Notes: generated from the sequence alone by a model not told the origin. A stretch of DNA of 5,255 nucleotides from Nitrospinae bacterium CG22_combo_CG10-13_8_21_14_all_47_10 (GCA_002786505.1 PCTK01000082.1:1-5255), one strand, 5' to 3'. Shown: positions 1-5,255, counted from the first letter of the stretch. Program-made: numbers and translations.

Positions 1-53
1 TGAAAACCAGGTTCTATTACAACTGAACTTCACTATGGGTTCACACCCGGCAC

Positions 54-69
54 ATAAATATTAATTTAT
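54..69 (+). promoter_or_regulatory. AT-rich inverted repeat upstream of SBP1, candidate operator
   Basis: ATAAAT and ATTTAT are perfect 6-base inverted arms around the 4-base spacer ATTA, ending 22 bases before the first start codon of the locus. Zinc, iron and manganese uptake genes are commonly controlled by Fur/Zur or MntR-type repressors that bind AT-rich dyads in this position. That link is inference: the sequence is AT-rich, and it does not match a Zur or Fur consensus I could name with confidence. A second small dyad, GGGT-TCAC-ACCC, lies at 37-48. No convincing -35/-10 pair was found in 1-91. Confidence 0.28.
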
Positions 70-80
70 CTCCATTTTAA

Positions 81-85
81 AGGGA
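81..85 (+). promoter_or_regulatory. Ribosome binding site of SBP1
   Basis: AGGGA lies six bases before the ATG at 92, a good Shine-Dalgarno match and spacing. It favours the start at 92 over the in-frame ATG two codons later. Confidence 0.7.
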
Positions 86-91
86 CAAAAA

Positions 92-1018
92 ATGAGAATG
101 AATATATTCGTAGCAAACCTGGTAGCCTGGACTTTTTTATTAGCAGGTACTCACTTGTCCTGGGCAGGATTGAAAGTGGTGACCACCACCACCGACCTCG
201 CTTCCATTGCAAAGGAAGTAGGAGGGTCCCTGATTGAGGTTCAAGCATTAGTTAAAGGATATCAGGACCCGCATCAAATCCAGCCTAAGCCCAGTTATAT
301 GGTAAAAATGAATCGCGCCGACCTGCTCATTTATCAAGGCTTGGACCTGGAAATTGGCTGGCTTCCAATACTGATTGATGGTGCGAGGAATCCCGGTATC
401 CGTCTGGGCCAGTCCGGCCATCTGGATGCGTCTGTACGAATTTTACCCCTTGAAGTCCCAGTCGGTGAAGTCGACCGGTCTATGGGAGATATTCACCCTT
501 ACGGGAATCCCCATTATCATCTTGACCCTGAAAATGGTTTCATCATTGCCCAGTCCATTTTCAACAAACTCTCTGAATTGGACCCGGCAAATAGCCCTCA
601 ATACAAGGCGAATCTCCAGCAGTTTCGGAAACGACTGGAAGGAAAAATTAAACAATGGAAAGACCGGATGACCCCTTTCAAAGGAGCGCAAATCGTCACC
701 TATCACAAGCTTTGGAGCTATTTTACTAATCGGTTTGAATTAAGGGTCTTTGACACGGTAGAAACGAAACCCGGAATTCCTCCAACCACCACGCATCTGG
801 TAAAACTGGCCGACCAAATGAACCAAAAAAAAATCAAACTGATTGTGCAAGCTACCTACTATAAGTCCGAGTTTGCTGATATCCTGGCGGGTAAAACCGG
901 GGGAACAGCTCTGGCTCTCCCTGCCTTTGTGGGAGGAACTCCCGAAGCCAAAGATTATTTTACCCTGTTCGATACCATTATCGATAAACTGACCAAGGTT
1001 CTCAAACCCGCTTCCTGA
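92..1018 (+). CDS. Metal ABC transporter substrate-binding protein (TroA/ZnuA family), SBP1
   Basis: This is a periplasmic binding protein that captures a divalent metal ion, likely Zn or Mn, and delivers it to an ABC-3 permease. It has 308 residues, normal for the family. Residues 1-25 are a signal peptide with probable cleavage after SWA-25. The mature protein starts with a strand and the TTTTDLASIAKEVGG segment typical of the family. The expected metal ligands are visible: H61 in QDPHQ, H141 in GNPHYHLDP and H205 in TYHKLW. A long charged helix (about 168-193) links the two lobes. The usual fourth, acidic ligand near the C-terminus is not evident: the segment around 274-283 reads LALPAFVGGT. 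H143 sits where a Trp is common. There is no long His-rich loop, only H110 and H135 nearby. The ATG at 92 has AGGGA six bases upstream; a second ATG at 98 is possible. The permease follows after 9 bases. The family is secure, the metal is inferred. Confidence 0.93.
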   Translation: MRMNIFVANLVAWTFLLAGTHLSWAGLKVVTTTTDLASIAKEVGGSLIEVQALVKGYQDPHQIQPKPSYMVKMNRADLLIYQGLDLEIGWLPILIDGARNPGIRLGQSGHLDASVRILPLEVPVGEVDRSMGDIHPYGNPHYHLDPENGFIIAQSIFNKLSELDPANSPQYKANLQQFRKRLEGKIKQWKDRMTPFKGAQIVTYHKLWSYFTNRFELRVFDTVETKPGIPPTTTHLVKLADQMNQKKIKLIVQATYYKSEFADILAGKTGGTALALPAFVGGTPEAKDYFTLFDTIIDKLTKVLKPAS

Positions 1019-1020
1019 GG
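1017..1020 (+). promoter_or_regulatory. Ribosome binding site supporting a TTG start for permease 1
   Basis: GAGG overlaps the TGA stop of SBP1 and sits seven bases before TTG 1028. The in-frame ATG at 1049 lacks a comparable purine-rich site at the right distance, so the TTG start is preferred. The overlap suggests translational coupling between SBP1 and permease 1. Confidence 0.55.
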
Positions 1021-1027
1021 TAATAGT

Positions 1028-1861
1028 TTGTCAGACTTTTTAACATTCATGGCCGCCCCCGCGGCGGCCTGCTTGATTTTTTCCGGGGTCTTCACCTTTT
1101 TCGGTTGCCATGTTCTGAAACGGGAGATTATTTTTATCGATATCGCTCTGGCTCAGTTGGCCGCTTTGGGTGTAACCCTTGCGGACACCTTCGAACATCA
1201 ACACAGTGAAGCAGAAATTTTACTGTTTTCCCTGTTCGCTGTTCTGGCAGGTGCCGGTTTTTTTTCCTACACACGGCGGTTTACAAATCGGATTCCGCAA
1301 GAAGCCATTATCGGAATCATTTACGTTGTAGGAGCCTCTGTAGCACTACTGATCGCAAGCCAATCTGTCCACGGCGCGGAACACCTTCGCAATATCCTGA
1401 ACGGTTCGATTCTGTGGGTAACTTGGCCCCGGGTCATGATCCTGCTGGGAGTTGTGACTTTGGTCGCCATTCCTCATTGGATTTATCGTGACCGTTTCTG
1501 GGAACTTTCGGTCCATTACAGGAAAGACGGTCAGCAAGGCTCCAAACACCTGATATGGGATTTCTTATTTTATCTCTCTCTGGGTCTGGTTATAGTCACT
1601 TCTGTAAAAACAGCAGGAATATTCCTGATTTTCGCATTCCTGATAGTACCGGCTGTTGTGGGAGCATTATTTTCAACACGATTTTTATTTCAATTAATCA
1701 TCGGTAGTTTTGTCAGCGCTATAGTCAGCATGTCGGGTCTTATTTTGTCTTTCAAGCTGGACCTGCCAACCGGTGCCACCCTGGTTTGTTGTTTTGGGCT
1801 GGCATTTTTCGTAAGCCTGTTTCTCCGTAAAAATTCACACATTGAGAACAAACCCCATTAA
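1028..1861 (+). CDS. Metal ABC transporter permease (ABC-3 family), permease 1
   Basis: This is an inner-membrane permease of the ZnuB/TroC/MntB (ABC-3) family, forming the channel half of a divalent-metal importer. It has 277 residues, a usual length, with about eight hydrophobic segments (roughly 8-27, 34-52, 62-80, 93-112, 134-150, 178-193, 196-215, 221-241 and a final one at 250-266; the exact count is uncertain). Family marks are the FIDIALAQLAALG stretch (36-48), the coupling-region segment HGAEHLRNILNGS (115-127) and the C-terminal DLPTGAT (245-251). It differs markedly from permease 2 at 3564, sharing little beyond the DLPxGxT region, so this is not a recent duplicate. The start is TTG at 1028, seven bases after GAGG (1017-1020), which overlaps the SBP1 stop. 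An ATG at residue 8 (position 1049) is the alternative. It pairs with SBP1, but no ATPase follows directly. Confidence 0.9.
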   Translation: MSDFLTFMAAPAAACLIFSGVFTFFGCHVLKREIIFIDIALAQLAALGVTLADTFEHQHSEAEILLFSLFAVLAGAGFFSYTRRFTNRIPQEAIIGIIYVVGASVALLIASQSVHGAEHLRNILNGSILWVTWPRVMILLGVVTLVAIPHWIYRDRFWELSVHYRKDGQQGSKHLIWDFLFYLSLGLVIVTSVKTAGIFLIFAFLIVPAVVGALFSTRFLFQLIIGSFVSAIVSMSGLILSFKLDLPTGATLVCCFGLAFFVSLFLRKNSHIENKPH

Positions 1862-1954
1862 ACTGTTATGGTAGTTTTGGTCTCAAATCCTTTATACTGA
1901 GTAATCCGTATCCGGAATTCGTTCCCGATCAGCTCCAACATATTTATTTTTCTA
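1862..1954 (+). promoter_or_regulatory. 93-base intergenic gap with a possible internal promoter/operator
   Basis: This is the only sizeable gap inside the gene cluster. It contains TATACT (1893-1898), a good -10 hexamer, but no clear -35 at 16-18 bases upstream and no extended -10. An imperfect dyad (AAACTGT 1860-1866 with GTAGTTT 1871-1877, two wobble pairs, TATG loop) begins at the permease 1 stop and could be a weak hairpin or an operator. ATATTTAT (1940-1947) is the reverse complement of 54-61 in the SBP1 leader, but such AT-rich 8-mers can arise by chance. The gap suggests that the downstream four genes may have their own transcription start, without proving it. Confidence 0.3.
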
Positions 1955-2818
1955 ATGAGTTTATTAAAAAAATTTCTTTTTGTACTGGTTTGCATTGTCA
2001 ACATGCAAGTTCCGGCTACCGCTGAACCGATCCCCGTTTTTGTAAGCATCGTTCCACAAAAATATTTTGTCGAGCGTATTGGAGGGGAGTTGGTCAAGGT
2101 GGAAGTCATGGTCAACCCCGGTGAGAGCCCCGCGACTTTCAATCCCAATCCTAAAAAAATGAGCCGCCTCTCGCAAGCAAAACTGTATTTCAGCATCGGC
2201 GTACCTTTTGAGACGGTCTGGATTGACCGGATTCGCTCCATTCACCCAGACCTGCAATTCGTTCCCCTGCATGATAAAACTGGAAAATTATCAGAGACCG
2301 TTCATGGGCATGACTCGCATCATTCCCATGGTACTGGAGACCCGCATATCTGGACCAGTCCCGCCAGGGTCAAGGTCATGGCACAAAAAATCAGGGACAC
2401 GTTGACCCATCTCAAACCTGATAGGGAAAAATTCTTTGAAGACAATCTTCAGGCATTCACCAGCGACCTGGATTCACTGGACAAAGATATTCGCAGTATC
2501 CTTGCCAGAAGCGACAATCGCCGTTTCATGGTTTTTCATCCTGCATGGTCTTATTTTGCCAAAGACTATGGCCTGGAACAGGTTGCCATTGAAGAAGAAG
2601 GCAAGGAACCAGGAGCCCGGGCACTGCAAACCATAATTCAAAAGGGCAAAAAACTTGAGATTAAGGTAATATTTGTGCAGAAACAATTCAGTCGTTCCAT
2701 CGCCGAGAAGATCGCAAAAATGATTGGTGCCACCGTCCGTGAAATGGACCCTCTGGCAGAAGACTACCTGGAAAACATGCGGCGAACGGCTAAAGCCATT
2801 TCTGGAGCATTGCAGTGA
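1955..2818 (+). CDS. Zinc-type ABC transporter substrate-binding protein with His-rich loop (ZnuA-like), SBP2
   Basis: This is a periplasmic metal-binding protein of the ZnuA/TroA family, probably for zinc, serving the importer encoded just downstream. It has 287 residues. A signal peptide (KK at 5-6, hydrophobic 7-16, cleavage probably after ATA-23) supports the start. No ATG, GTG or TTG lies in frame between the stop at 1898-1900 and this ATG. Visible ligands are H131 in GDPHIW, H195 in VFHPAW and D265 in EMDPLAEDY. The usual first His (DPHxYEP) is replaced: residues 57-64 read ESPATFNP, with A60 at that position. A His-rich loop (H117, H119, H122, H123, H125) directly precedes H131, as in zinc-binding ZnuA proteins. 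IEEEGKEPGAR (212-222) is typical of this branch. No good Shine-Dalgarno site precedes the ATG; the upstream bases are pyrimidine/AT-rich. The stop overlaps the ATPase start by 4 bases. Confidence 0.93.
   Translation: MSLLKKFLFVLVCIVNMQVPATAEPIPVFVSIVPQKYFVERIGGELVKVEVMVNPGESPATFNPNPKKMSRLSQAKLYFSIGVPFETVWIDRIRSIHPDLQFVPLHDKTGKLSETVHGHDSHHSHGTGDPHIWTSPARVKVMAQKIRDTLTHLKPDREKFFEDNLQAFTSDLDSLDKDIRSILARSDNRRFMVFHPAWSYFAKDYGLEQVAIEEEGKEPGARALQTIIQKGKKLEIKVIFVQKQFSRSIAEKIAKMIGATVREMDPLAEDYLENMRRTAKAISGALQ
2804..2807 (+). promoter_or_regulatory. Ribosome binding site for the GTG start of the ATPase
   Basis: GGAG inside the last codons of SBP2 lies seven bases before the GTG at 2815. It decides the non-ATG start and fits the GTGA stop/start overlap. 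Confidence 0.6.
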
Positions 2819-3561
2819 GTACCGACTCGGTCATCAAAATAAAAAATCTCGATTTCAGCTATGGTGGACCCAAAATACTTGAAAATATTGAAATTGATAT
2901 TCAACGCAACGAGTTCATTGGAATGGTTGGCCCAAATGGAAGCGGCAAAACCACCCTGCTGAAAATCATCATGGGTGTTTTGACTCCCGACAAGGGCACC
3001 GTTAAAATTCTTGGCAATCCTCCATCCCAATCGGTTCAGGAAATCGGCTATATGCCGCAGTTCACGCCGTTTTCGCGGGACTTCCCAATCAGTGTGGAAG
3101 AAACCGTTTTGATGGGACGTTTGGGAAAAACTTCCAGCATCGGTTTTTACAATAATGCCGACAAACGCGCGGCCGAAAAAGCCATGAACGATGTTGAAAT
3201 TCTCGACCTTCGCAAAAGGGTGATCGGCTCTCTCTCTGGCGGACAACTGCAAAGGGTCCTGATTGCCCGCGCCCTCACCTGCGAACCGCAAATCCTGATT
3301 CTCGACGAACCCACCGCCAATGTGGACATGAAAGTTGAAAAAGATATCTTTGACCTGCTCAAGCAATTGAATGAAAAAATCACCATCATTGTGGTGACGC
3401 ACGACATCGGTTTTATTTCGCAATACATTGACCGGGTGGCCTGCATCAACCGCACCCTCATCTGTCATCCCACTTCAGAGCTGACGGGAGAAACGATTGA
3501 AAAGATGTACGGTGCCCATATGCATATGGTTCATCACCACCATGAGGATGAAAATCATTAA
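2815..3561 (+). CDS. Metal ABC transporter ATP-binding protein (ZnuC-like) with His-rich C-terminus
   Basis: This is the cytoplasmic ATPase that powers divalent-metal import through an ABC-3 permease. All catalytic motifs are intact: A-loop Y16, Walker A GPNGSGKT (39-46), Q-loop Q82 in YMPQF, signature LSGGQ (140-144), Walker B ILILDEP (160-166), D-loop ANVD (168-171) and switch H196 in VVTHD. Its 248 residues are normal for ZnuC/MntB-type subunits. The last 14 residues carry H235, H237, H240-H243 and H248 plus acidic residues, a probable metal-binding tail. The start is GTG at 2815, overlapping the SBP2 stop in GTGA, with GGAG (2804-2807) seven bases upstream, so translation is probably coupled. 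It is the only ATPase in the window and could serve both permeases. Membership in the ZnuC/MntB group is secure; zinc specificity rests on the His-rich features and neighbours. Confidence 0.95.
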   Translation: MSTDSVIKIKNLDFSYGGPKILENIEIDIQRNEFIGMVGPNGSGKTTLLKIIMGVLTPDKGTVKILGNPPSQSVQEIGYMPQFTPFSRDFPISVEETVLMGRLGKTSSIGFYNNADKRAAEKAMNDVEILDLRKRVIGSLSGGQLQRVLIARALTCEPQILILDEPTANVDMKVEKDIFDLLKQLNEKITIIVVTHDIGFISQYIDRVACINRTLICHPTSELTGETIEKMYGAHMHMVHHHHEDENH

Positions 3562-3563
3562 TC

Positions 3564-4385
3564 ATGAGTAGTTTTTTCTCTGCGGTATCTTCCCAGGCGT
3601 TTATGCAGAACGCCATCATTGGCGGCATTCTCGCCAGCGTGGCCTGTGGCGTGGTGGGCTCTTATGTCGTGGTAAAACGCATCGGTTATCTGGCAGGCGG
3701 CATCGCGCATTCGGTGTTAGGTGGAATGGGGATTGCCTATTACCTCGGTCGCCCCCCCATCGAAGGCGCCCTGGTCGCGGCTCTGGTTTTTGCCGTCGTT
3801 CTCGGCTGGGTTAGCCTCAAAATGCAACAACAGGAAGATACCGTCATCGGCGCGCTGTGGGCCGGAGGCATGGCAGTTGGGATATTGTTCATCTCACAAA
3901 CTCCCGGCTACAATGTCGACCTGATGAGTTTTCTTTTTGGTAATATTTTGATGATTTCCTCCGATGACTTGCTCTGGATCGCCGGGTTGGACCTATTGAT
4001 TCTGCTCATCGTTTTTCTCTTCTATAAACAATTTCTCGCACTATCGTTCGATGAAGAGTTTGCCCGTCTGCGCGGAATTCCCGTTGAGAGGTTTTACTTA
4101 CTCTTTCTCACTCTCGTCGCCTTGACCGTCGTGATATTGATCCAAATTGTCGGACTGATTCTGGTGATCGCATTGTTGACGCTTCCGGCGGCGGTCTCCG
4201 GCCATTATGTGCGTTCGCTGAACCTTATGATGCTTTTAGCGACCGTGCTTGGTGTGTTTTTCACGACAGGCGGACTGGCCTTGTCTTATCAGCCTGATCT
4301 GCCGCCAGGCCCGACCATCATTCTCGTAGCGGGGGCCTTTTACCTGGCATCCCTGATCATCACCCGATTCTGGAAAAGGGTCTGA
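3564..4385 (+). CDS. Metal ABC transporter permease (ZnuB-like, ABC-3 family), permease 2
   Basis: This is an inner-membrane permease of the ABC-3 family (ZnuB/TroC/MntB), the membrane partner of the ATPase that ends two bases upstream. It has 273 residues and about eight membrane segments. Family hallmarks are clear: FMQNAIIGGILASVACGVVG (13-32), YVVVKRIGYLAGGIAHSVLG (34-53), SFLFGNIL (122-129), FDEEFARLRGIP (162-173, the cytoplasmic region expected to meet the ATPase), VGLILVIALLTLPAA (196-210) and the C-terminal DLPPGPT (245-251). The ATG at 3564 is immediately downstream of the ATPase TAA; the nearest purine run, GAGGA at 3544-3548, is too far for ideal initiation, so coupling to ATPase translation is likely. 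The next gene starts one base after its stop. Together with SBP2 and the ATPase it forms a complete importer; the metal is inferred to be zinc but manganese or iron cannot be excluded. Confidence 0.94.
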   Translation: MSSFFSAVSSQAFMQNAIIGGILASVACGVVGSYVVVKRIGYLAGGIAHSVLGGMGIAYYLGRPPIEGALVAALVFAVVLGWVSLKMQQQEDTVIGALWAGGMAVGILFISQTPGYNVDLMSFLFGNILMISSDDLLWIAGLDLLILLIVFLFYKQFLALSFDEEFARLRGIPVERFYLLFLTLVALTVVILIQIVGLILVIALLTLPAAVSGHYVRSLNLMMLLATVLGVFFTTGGLALSYQPDLPPGPTIILVAGAFYLASLIITRFWKRV

Positions 4386-4386
4386 A

Positions 4387-5028
4387 ATGAGCGATGCCTG
4401 TTGCCATTTAGAAGGAGAGCCCTCTTCCCCTCACGGCCCTAAACGCAATATTCTCTGGACTGTTCTTGTTCTCAATCTCATCATGTTTTTTGTGGAGGGG
4501 ATTTCCGGGTGGCTGGCGCAATCCAATGCCTTGATGGCCGATGCCCTCGATATGTTGGGCGATGCCACGATTTATGGATTTTCCCTGTTCGTGATACAGC
4601 TCGCCCCAATTTGGAGGACCCGATCCGGGATTCTCAAAGCAACCATCATGAGCATTTTTGCATTCGGCATATTGGGCTCCGCCATTTACCGGGTTTACTA
4701 TCATGTCGTTCCAGTGGCTTCAGCGATGGGCATCGTCGGTGGACTGGCTTTGGCCATAAACCTGTTTTGCGCTTACCTGCTGTTGCGATTCAGAGATGAC
4801 GATGTCAATATGCGTTCGGCCTGGCTCTGTTCCCGCAACGATGTGTTGGCAAACCTTGGAGTATTGGCCGCGGCGGCGGGTGTGGCCTGGACGGGTTCCC
4901 ACTGGCCCGACCTGGCAGTCGGAGCCGCCATTGCCGGACTCATCCTGCATTCCTCCTTAGGCATTTTCAAAGATGCCGGGGTGGAAATGGAAAACCATCA
5001 GAACAATAGGCATGCCGCCAATAAATAA
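4387..5028 (+). CDS. Cation diffusion facilitator (CDF) family transporter lacking the C-terminal domain
   Basis: This is a membrane antiporter of the CDF family, which normally exports Zn, Cd, Co, Mn or Fe from the cytoplasm. It has 213 residues and six predicted membrane segments (about 22-42, 47-72, 83-104, 113-133, 145-168, 174-194). The TM1-TM2 pattern NLIMFFVEGISGWLAQS followed by NALMADALDMLGDA is diagnostic. Aligned by eye with ZitB-type proteins, the metal site would be D55 and D59 in TM2 with C148 and D152 in TM5 (CSRND), Cys taking the place of the usual His. The cytoplasmic C-terminal domain of about 80-90 residues is absent: only 19 residues follow TM6, ending in tandem stops TAATAA, and no frame downstream resembles the missing domain. 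CTD-less CDFs are known, so this looks natural rather than broken. A CCH motif (5-7) may bind metal. GGAAAAGGG ends six bases before the ATG, and the previous gene ends one base away. Confidence 0.88.
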   Translation: MSDACCHLEGEPSSPHGPKRNILWTVLVLNLIMFFVEGISGWLAQSNALMADALDMLGDATIYGFSLFVIQLAPIWRTRSGILKATIMSIFAFGILGSAIYRVYYHVVPVASAMGIVGGLALAINLFCAYLLLRFRDDDVNMRSAWLCSRNDVLANLGVLAAAAGVAWTGSHWPDLAVGAAIAGLILHSSLGIFKDAGVEMENHQNNRHAANK

Positions 5029-5103
5029 TAACTCTCTGGCGAATAAAAGTGGTCTCGGGTCAAACAACCATTGCCTGTTTGCTTCCACGGCGAGTGGTGC
5101 TCG

Positions 5104-5137
5104 GCGCACGGACAACAGACCCGACATTTCTGTGCGC
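5104..5137. repeat. Imperfect hairpin with a 9-bp stem and 16-base loop
   Basis: GCGCACGGA (5104-5112) pairs with TCTGTGCGC (5129-5137), with one G-T wobble at 5110/5131. The loop (5113-5128) contains GACCCGA (5118-5124), the exact reverse complement of TCGGGTC at 5055-5061, so a loop-to-upstream pairing is possible. No homology or covariance evidence is available here. Confidence 0.45.
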
Positions 5138-5207
5138 TCAAAACTTCGTGGCGTTGTTTCGAAACGTTTAGCCCGCATATTGCATGAGAGGTTGTAAATC
5201 ACCCCAG

Positions 5208-5228
5208 CCCCTCTTTGAAAAAGAGGGG
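5208..5228. repeat. Perfect 9-bp hairpin, non-canonical terminator or repeat element
   Basis: CCCCTCTTT (5208-5216) and AAAGAGGGG (5220-5228) form a perfect stem around the loop GAA, 180 bases after the CDF stop. It could stop or stabilise the operon transcript, but no T-tract follows on either strand, so it is not a textbook intrinsic terminator. C-rich/G-rich hairpins of this style are frequent in dispersed intergenic repeats, and a second similar one seems to start at 5241. Confidence 0.5.
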
Positions 5229-5255
5229 TCCATTGAAACTCCCCCTTCTCCGAAG

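Larger units (their letters stand above)
5029..5255. other. Non-coding 3' region dense in inverted repeats
   Basis: I see no supportable gene in these 227 bases. They contain a series of dyads: CAAACA/TGTTTG (5061-5066, 5076-5081), CCAC/GTGG (5085-5088, 5094-5097), a 9-bp stem at 5104-5112/5129-5137, the palindrome GTTTCGAAAC (5156-5165), a perfect 9-bp hairpin (5208-5228) and the start of another at the window edge. None is followed by a T-run. Possible readings are a dispersed intergenic repeat, a structured 3' UTR or a small RNA. Confidence 0.5.

Noticed and set aside
10..53. Possible 3' end of a tRNA (GGGTTCACACCC resembling a T-arm)
   Set aside because: The T-loop would lack the conserved A58, the loop size is wrong, and no acceptor or anticodon arm can be built from the available sequence.
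1858..2241. 127-codon minus-strand open frame across the intergenic gap and SBP2
   Set aside because: It is antisense to the signal peptide and N-terminal lobe of SBP2, has no recognisable motif and no clear ribosome binding site.
2764..3468. Long open frame of 234 codons on the minus strand
   Set aside because: It lies antisense over the ATPase, whose motifs are complete and uninterrupted. The minus-strand translation shows no recognisable domain and looks like a codon-bias shadow.
4387..5028. CDF gene as a frameshifted or truncated pseudogene
   Set aside because: All six membrane segments and key motifs are intact, it ends in tandem stops shortly after TM6, and no frame downstream encodes the missing domain. 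Naturally CTD-less CDFs exist.
4957..5202. Small open frames on both strands in the 3' region (minus 4957-5202, plus 4973-5197)
   Set aside because: They overlap the CDF C-terminus and the hairpin-rich spacer. The products are Arg/Ser-rich with no fold or motif, and no CDF C-terminal domain remnant is seen in them.
5208..5228. Classical rho-independent terminator of the operon
   Set aside because: The stem is good, but neither strand has a T-tract after it, so it is recorded as a hairpin/repeat instead.

Overview
The window is one plus-strand metal-transport locus of six genes, with about 90 bases of leader upstream and about 230 bases of non-coding sequence downstream. No RNA gene, insertion sequence or CRISPR array is visible. 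Both solute-binding proteins have signal peptides. The proteins resemble families I associate with Gram-negative bacteria of the Desulfobacterota/Nitrospinota type, and base composition is roughly balanced. The taxonomic guess is inference; nothing here fixes the lineage.

Layout: positions 92-1018 encode a TroA/ZnuA-type periplasmic metal-binding protein (SBP1), followed after 9 bases by an ABC-3 family permease (1028-1861). A 93-base gap then precedes a tight block: a second, different binding protein with a His-rich loop (SBP2, 1955-2818), an ABC ATPase with a His-rich tail (2815-3561), a second ABC-3 permease (3564-4385) and a short cation diffusion facilitator without a C-terminal domain (CDF, 4387-5028). 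Within this block the junctions are a 4-base overlap, a 2-base gap and a 1-base gap, so it is very likely one operon and translationally coupled. The 93-base gap may hold an internal promoter.

Reading of function: SBP2, the ATPase and permease 2 make a complete ZnuABC-like importer. The His-rich loop and tail favour zinc, but specificity cannot be proved from sequence. SBP1 and permease 1 belong to a different branch of the same superfamily and have no ATPase of their own in the window. They may share the single ATPase or use one encoded upstream or elsewhere. The CDF protein normally moves divalent metal in the opposite direction, so the locus pairs uptake with a likely relief or selectivity valve. 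Its predicted metal site is unusual (D55/D59 with C148/D152).

The 3' end (5029-5255) has no convincing gene but is dense in inverted repeats. One is a 9-bp stem whose loop can pair with an upstream 7-mer, another is a perfect 9-bp stem, and a last hairpin appears cut by the window edge. This looks like a dispersed intergenic repeat or a structured 3' UTR/RNA and is the least explained part of the window.
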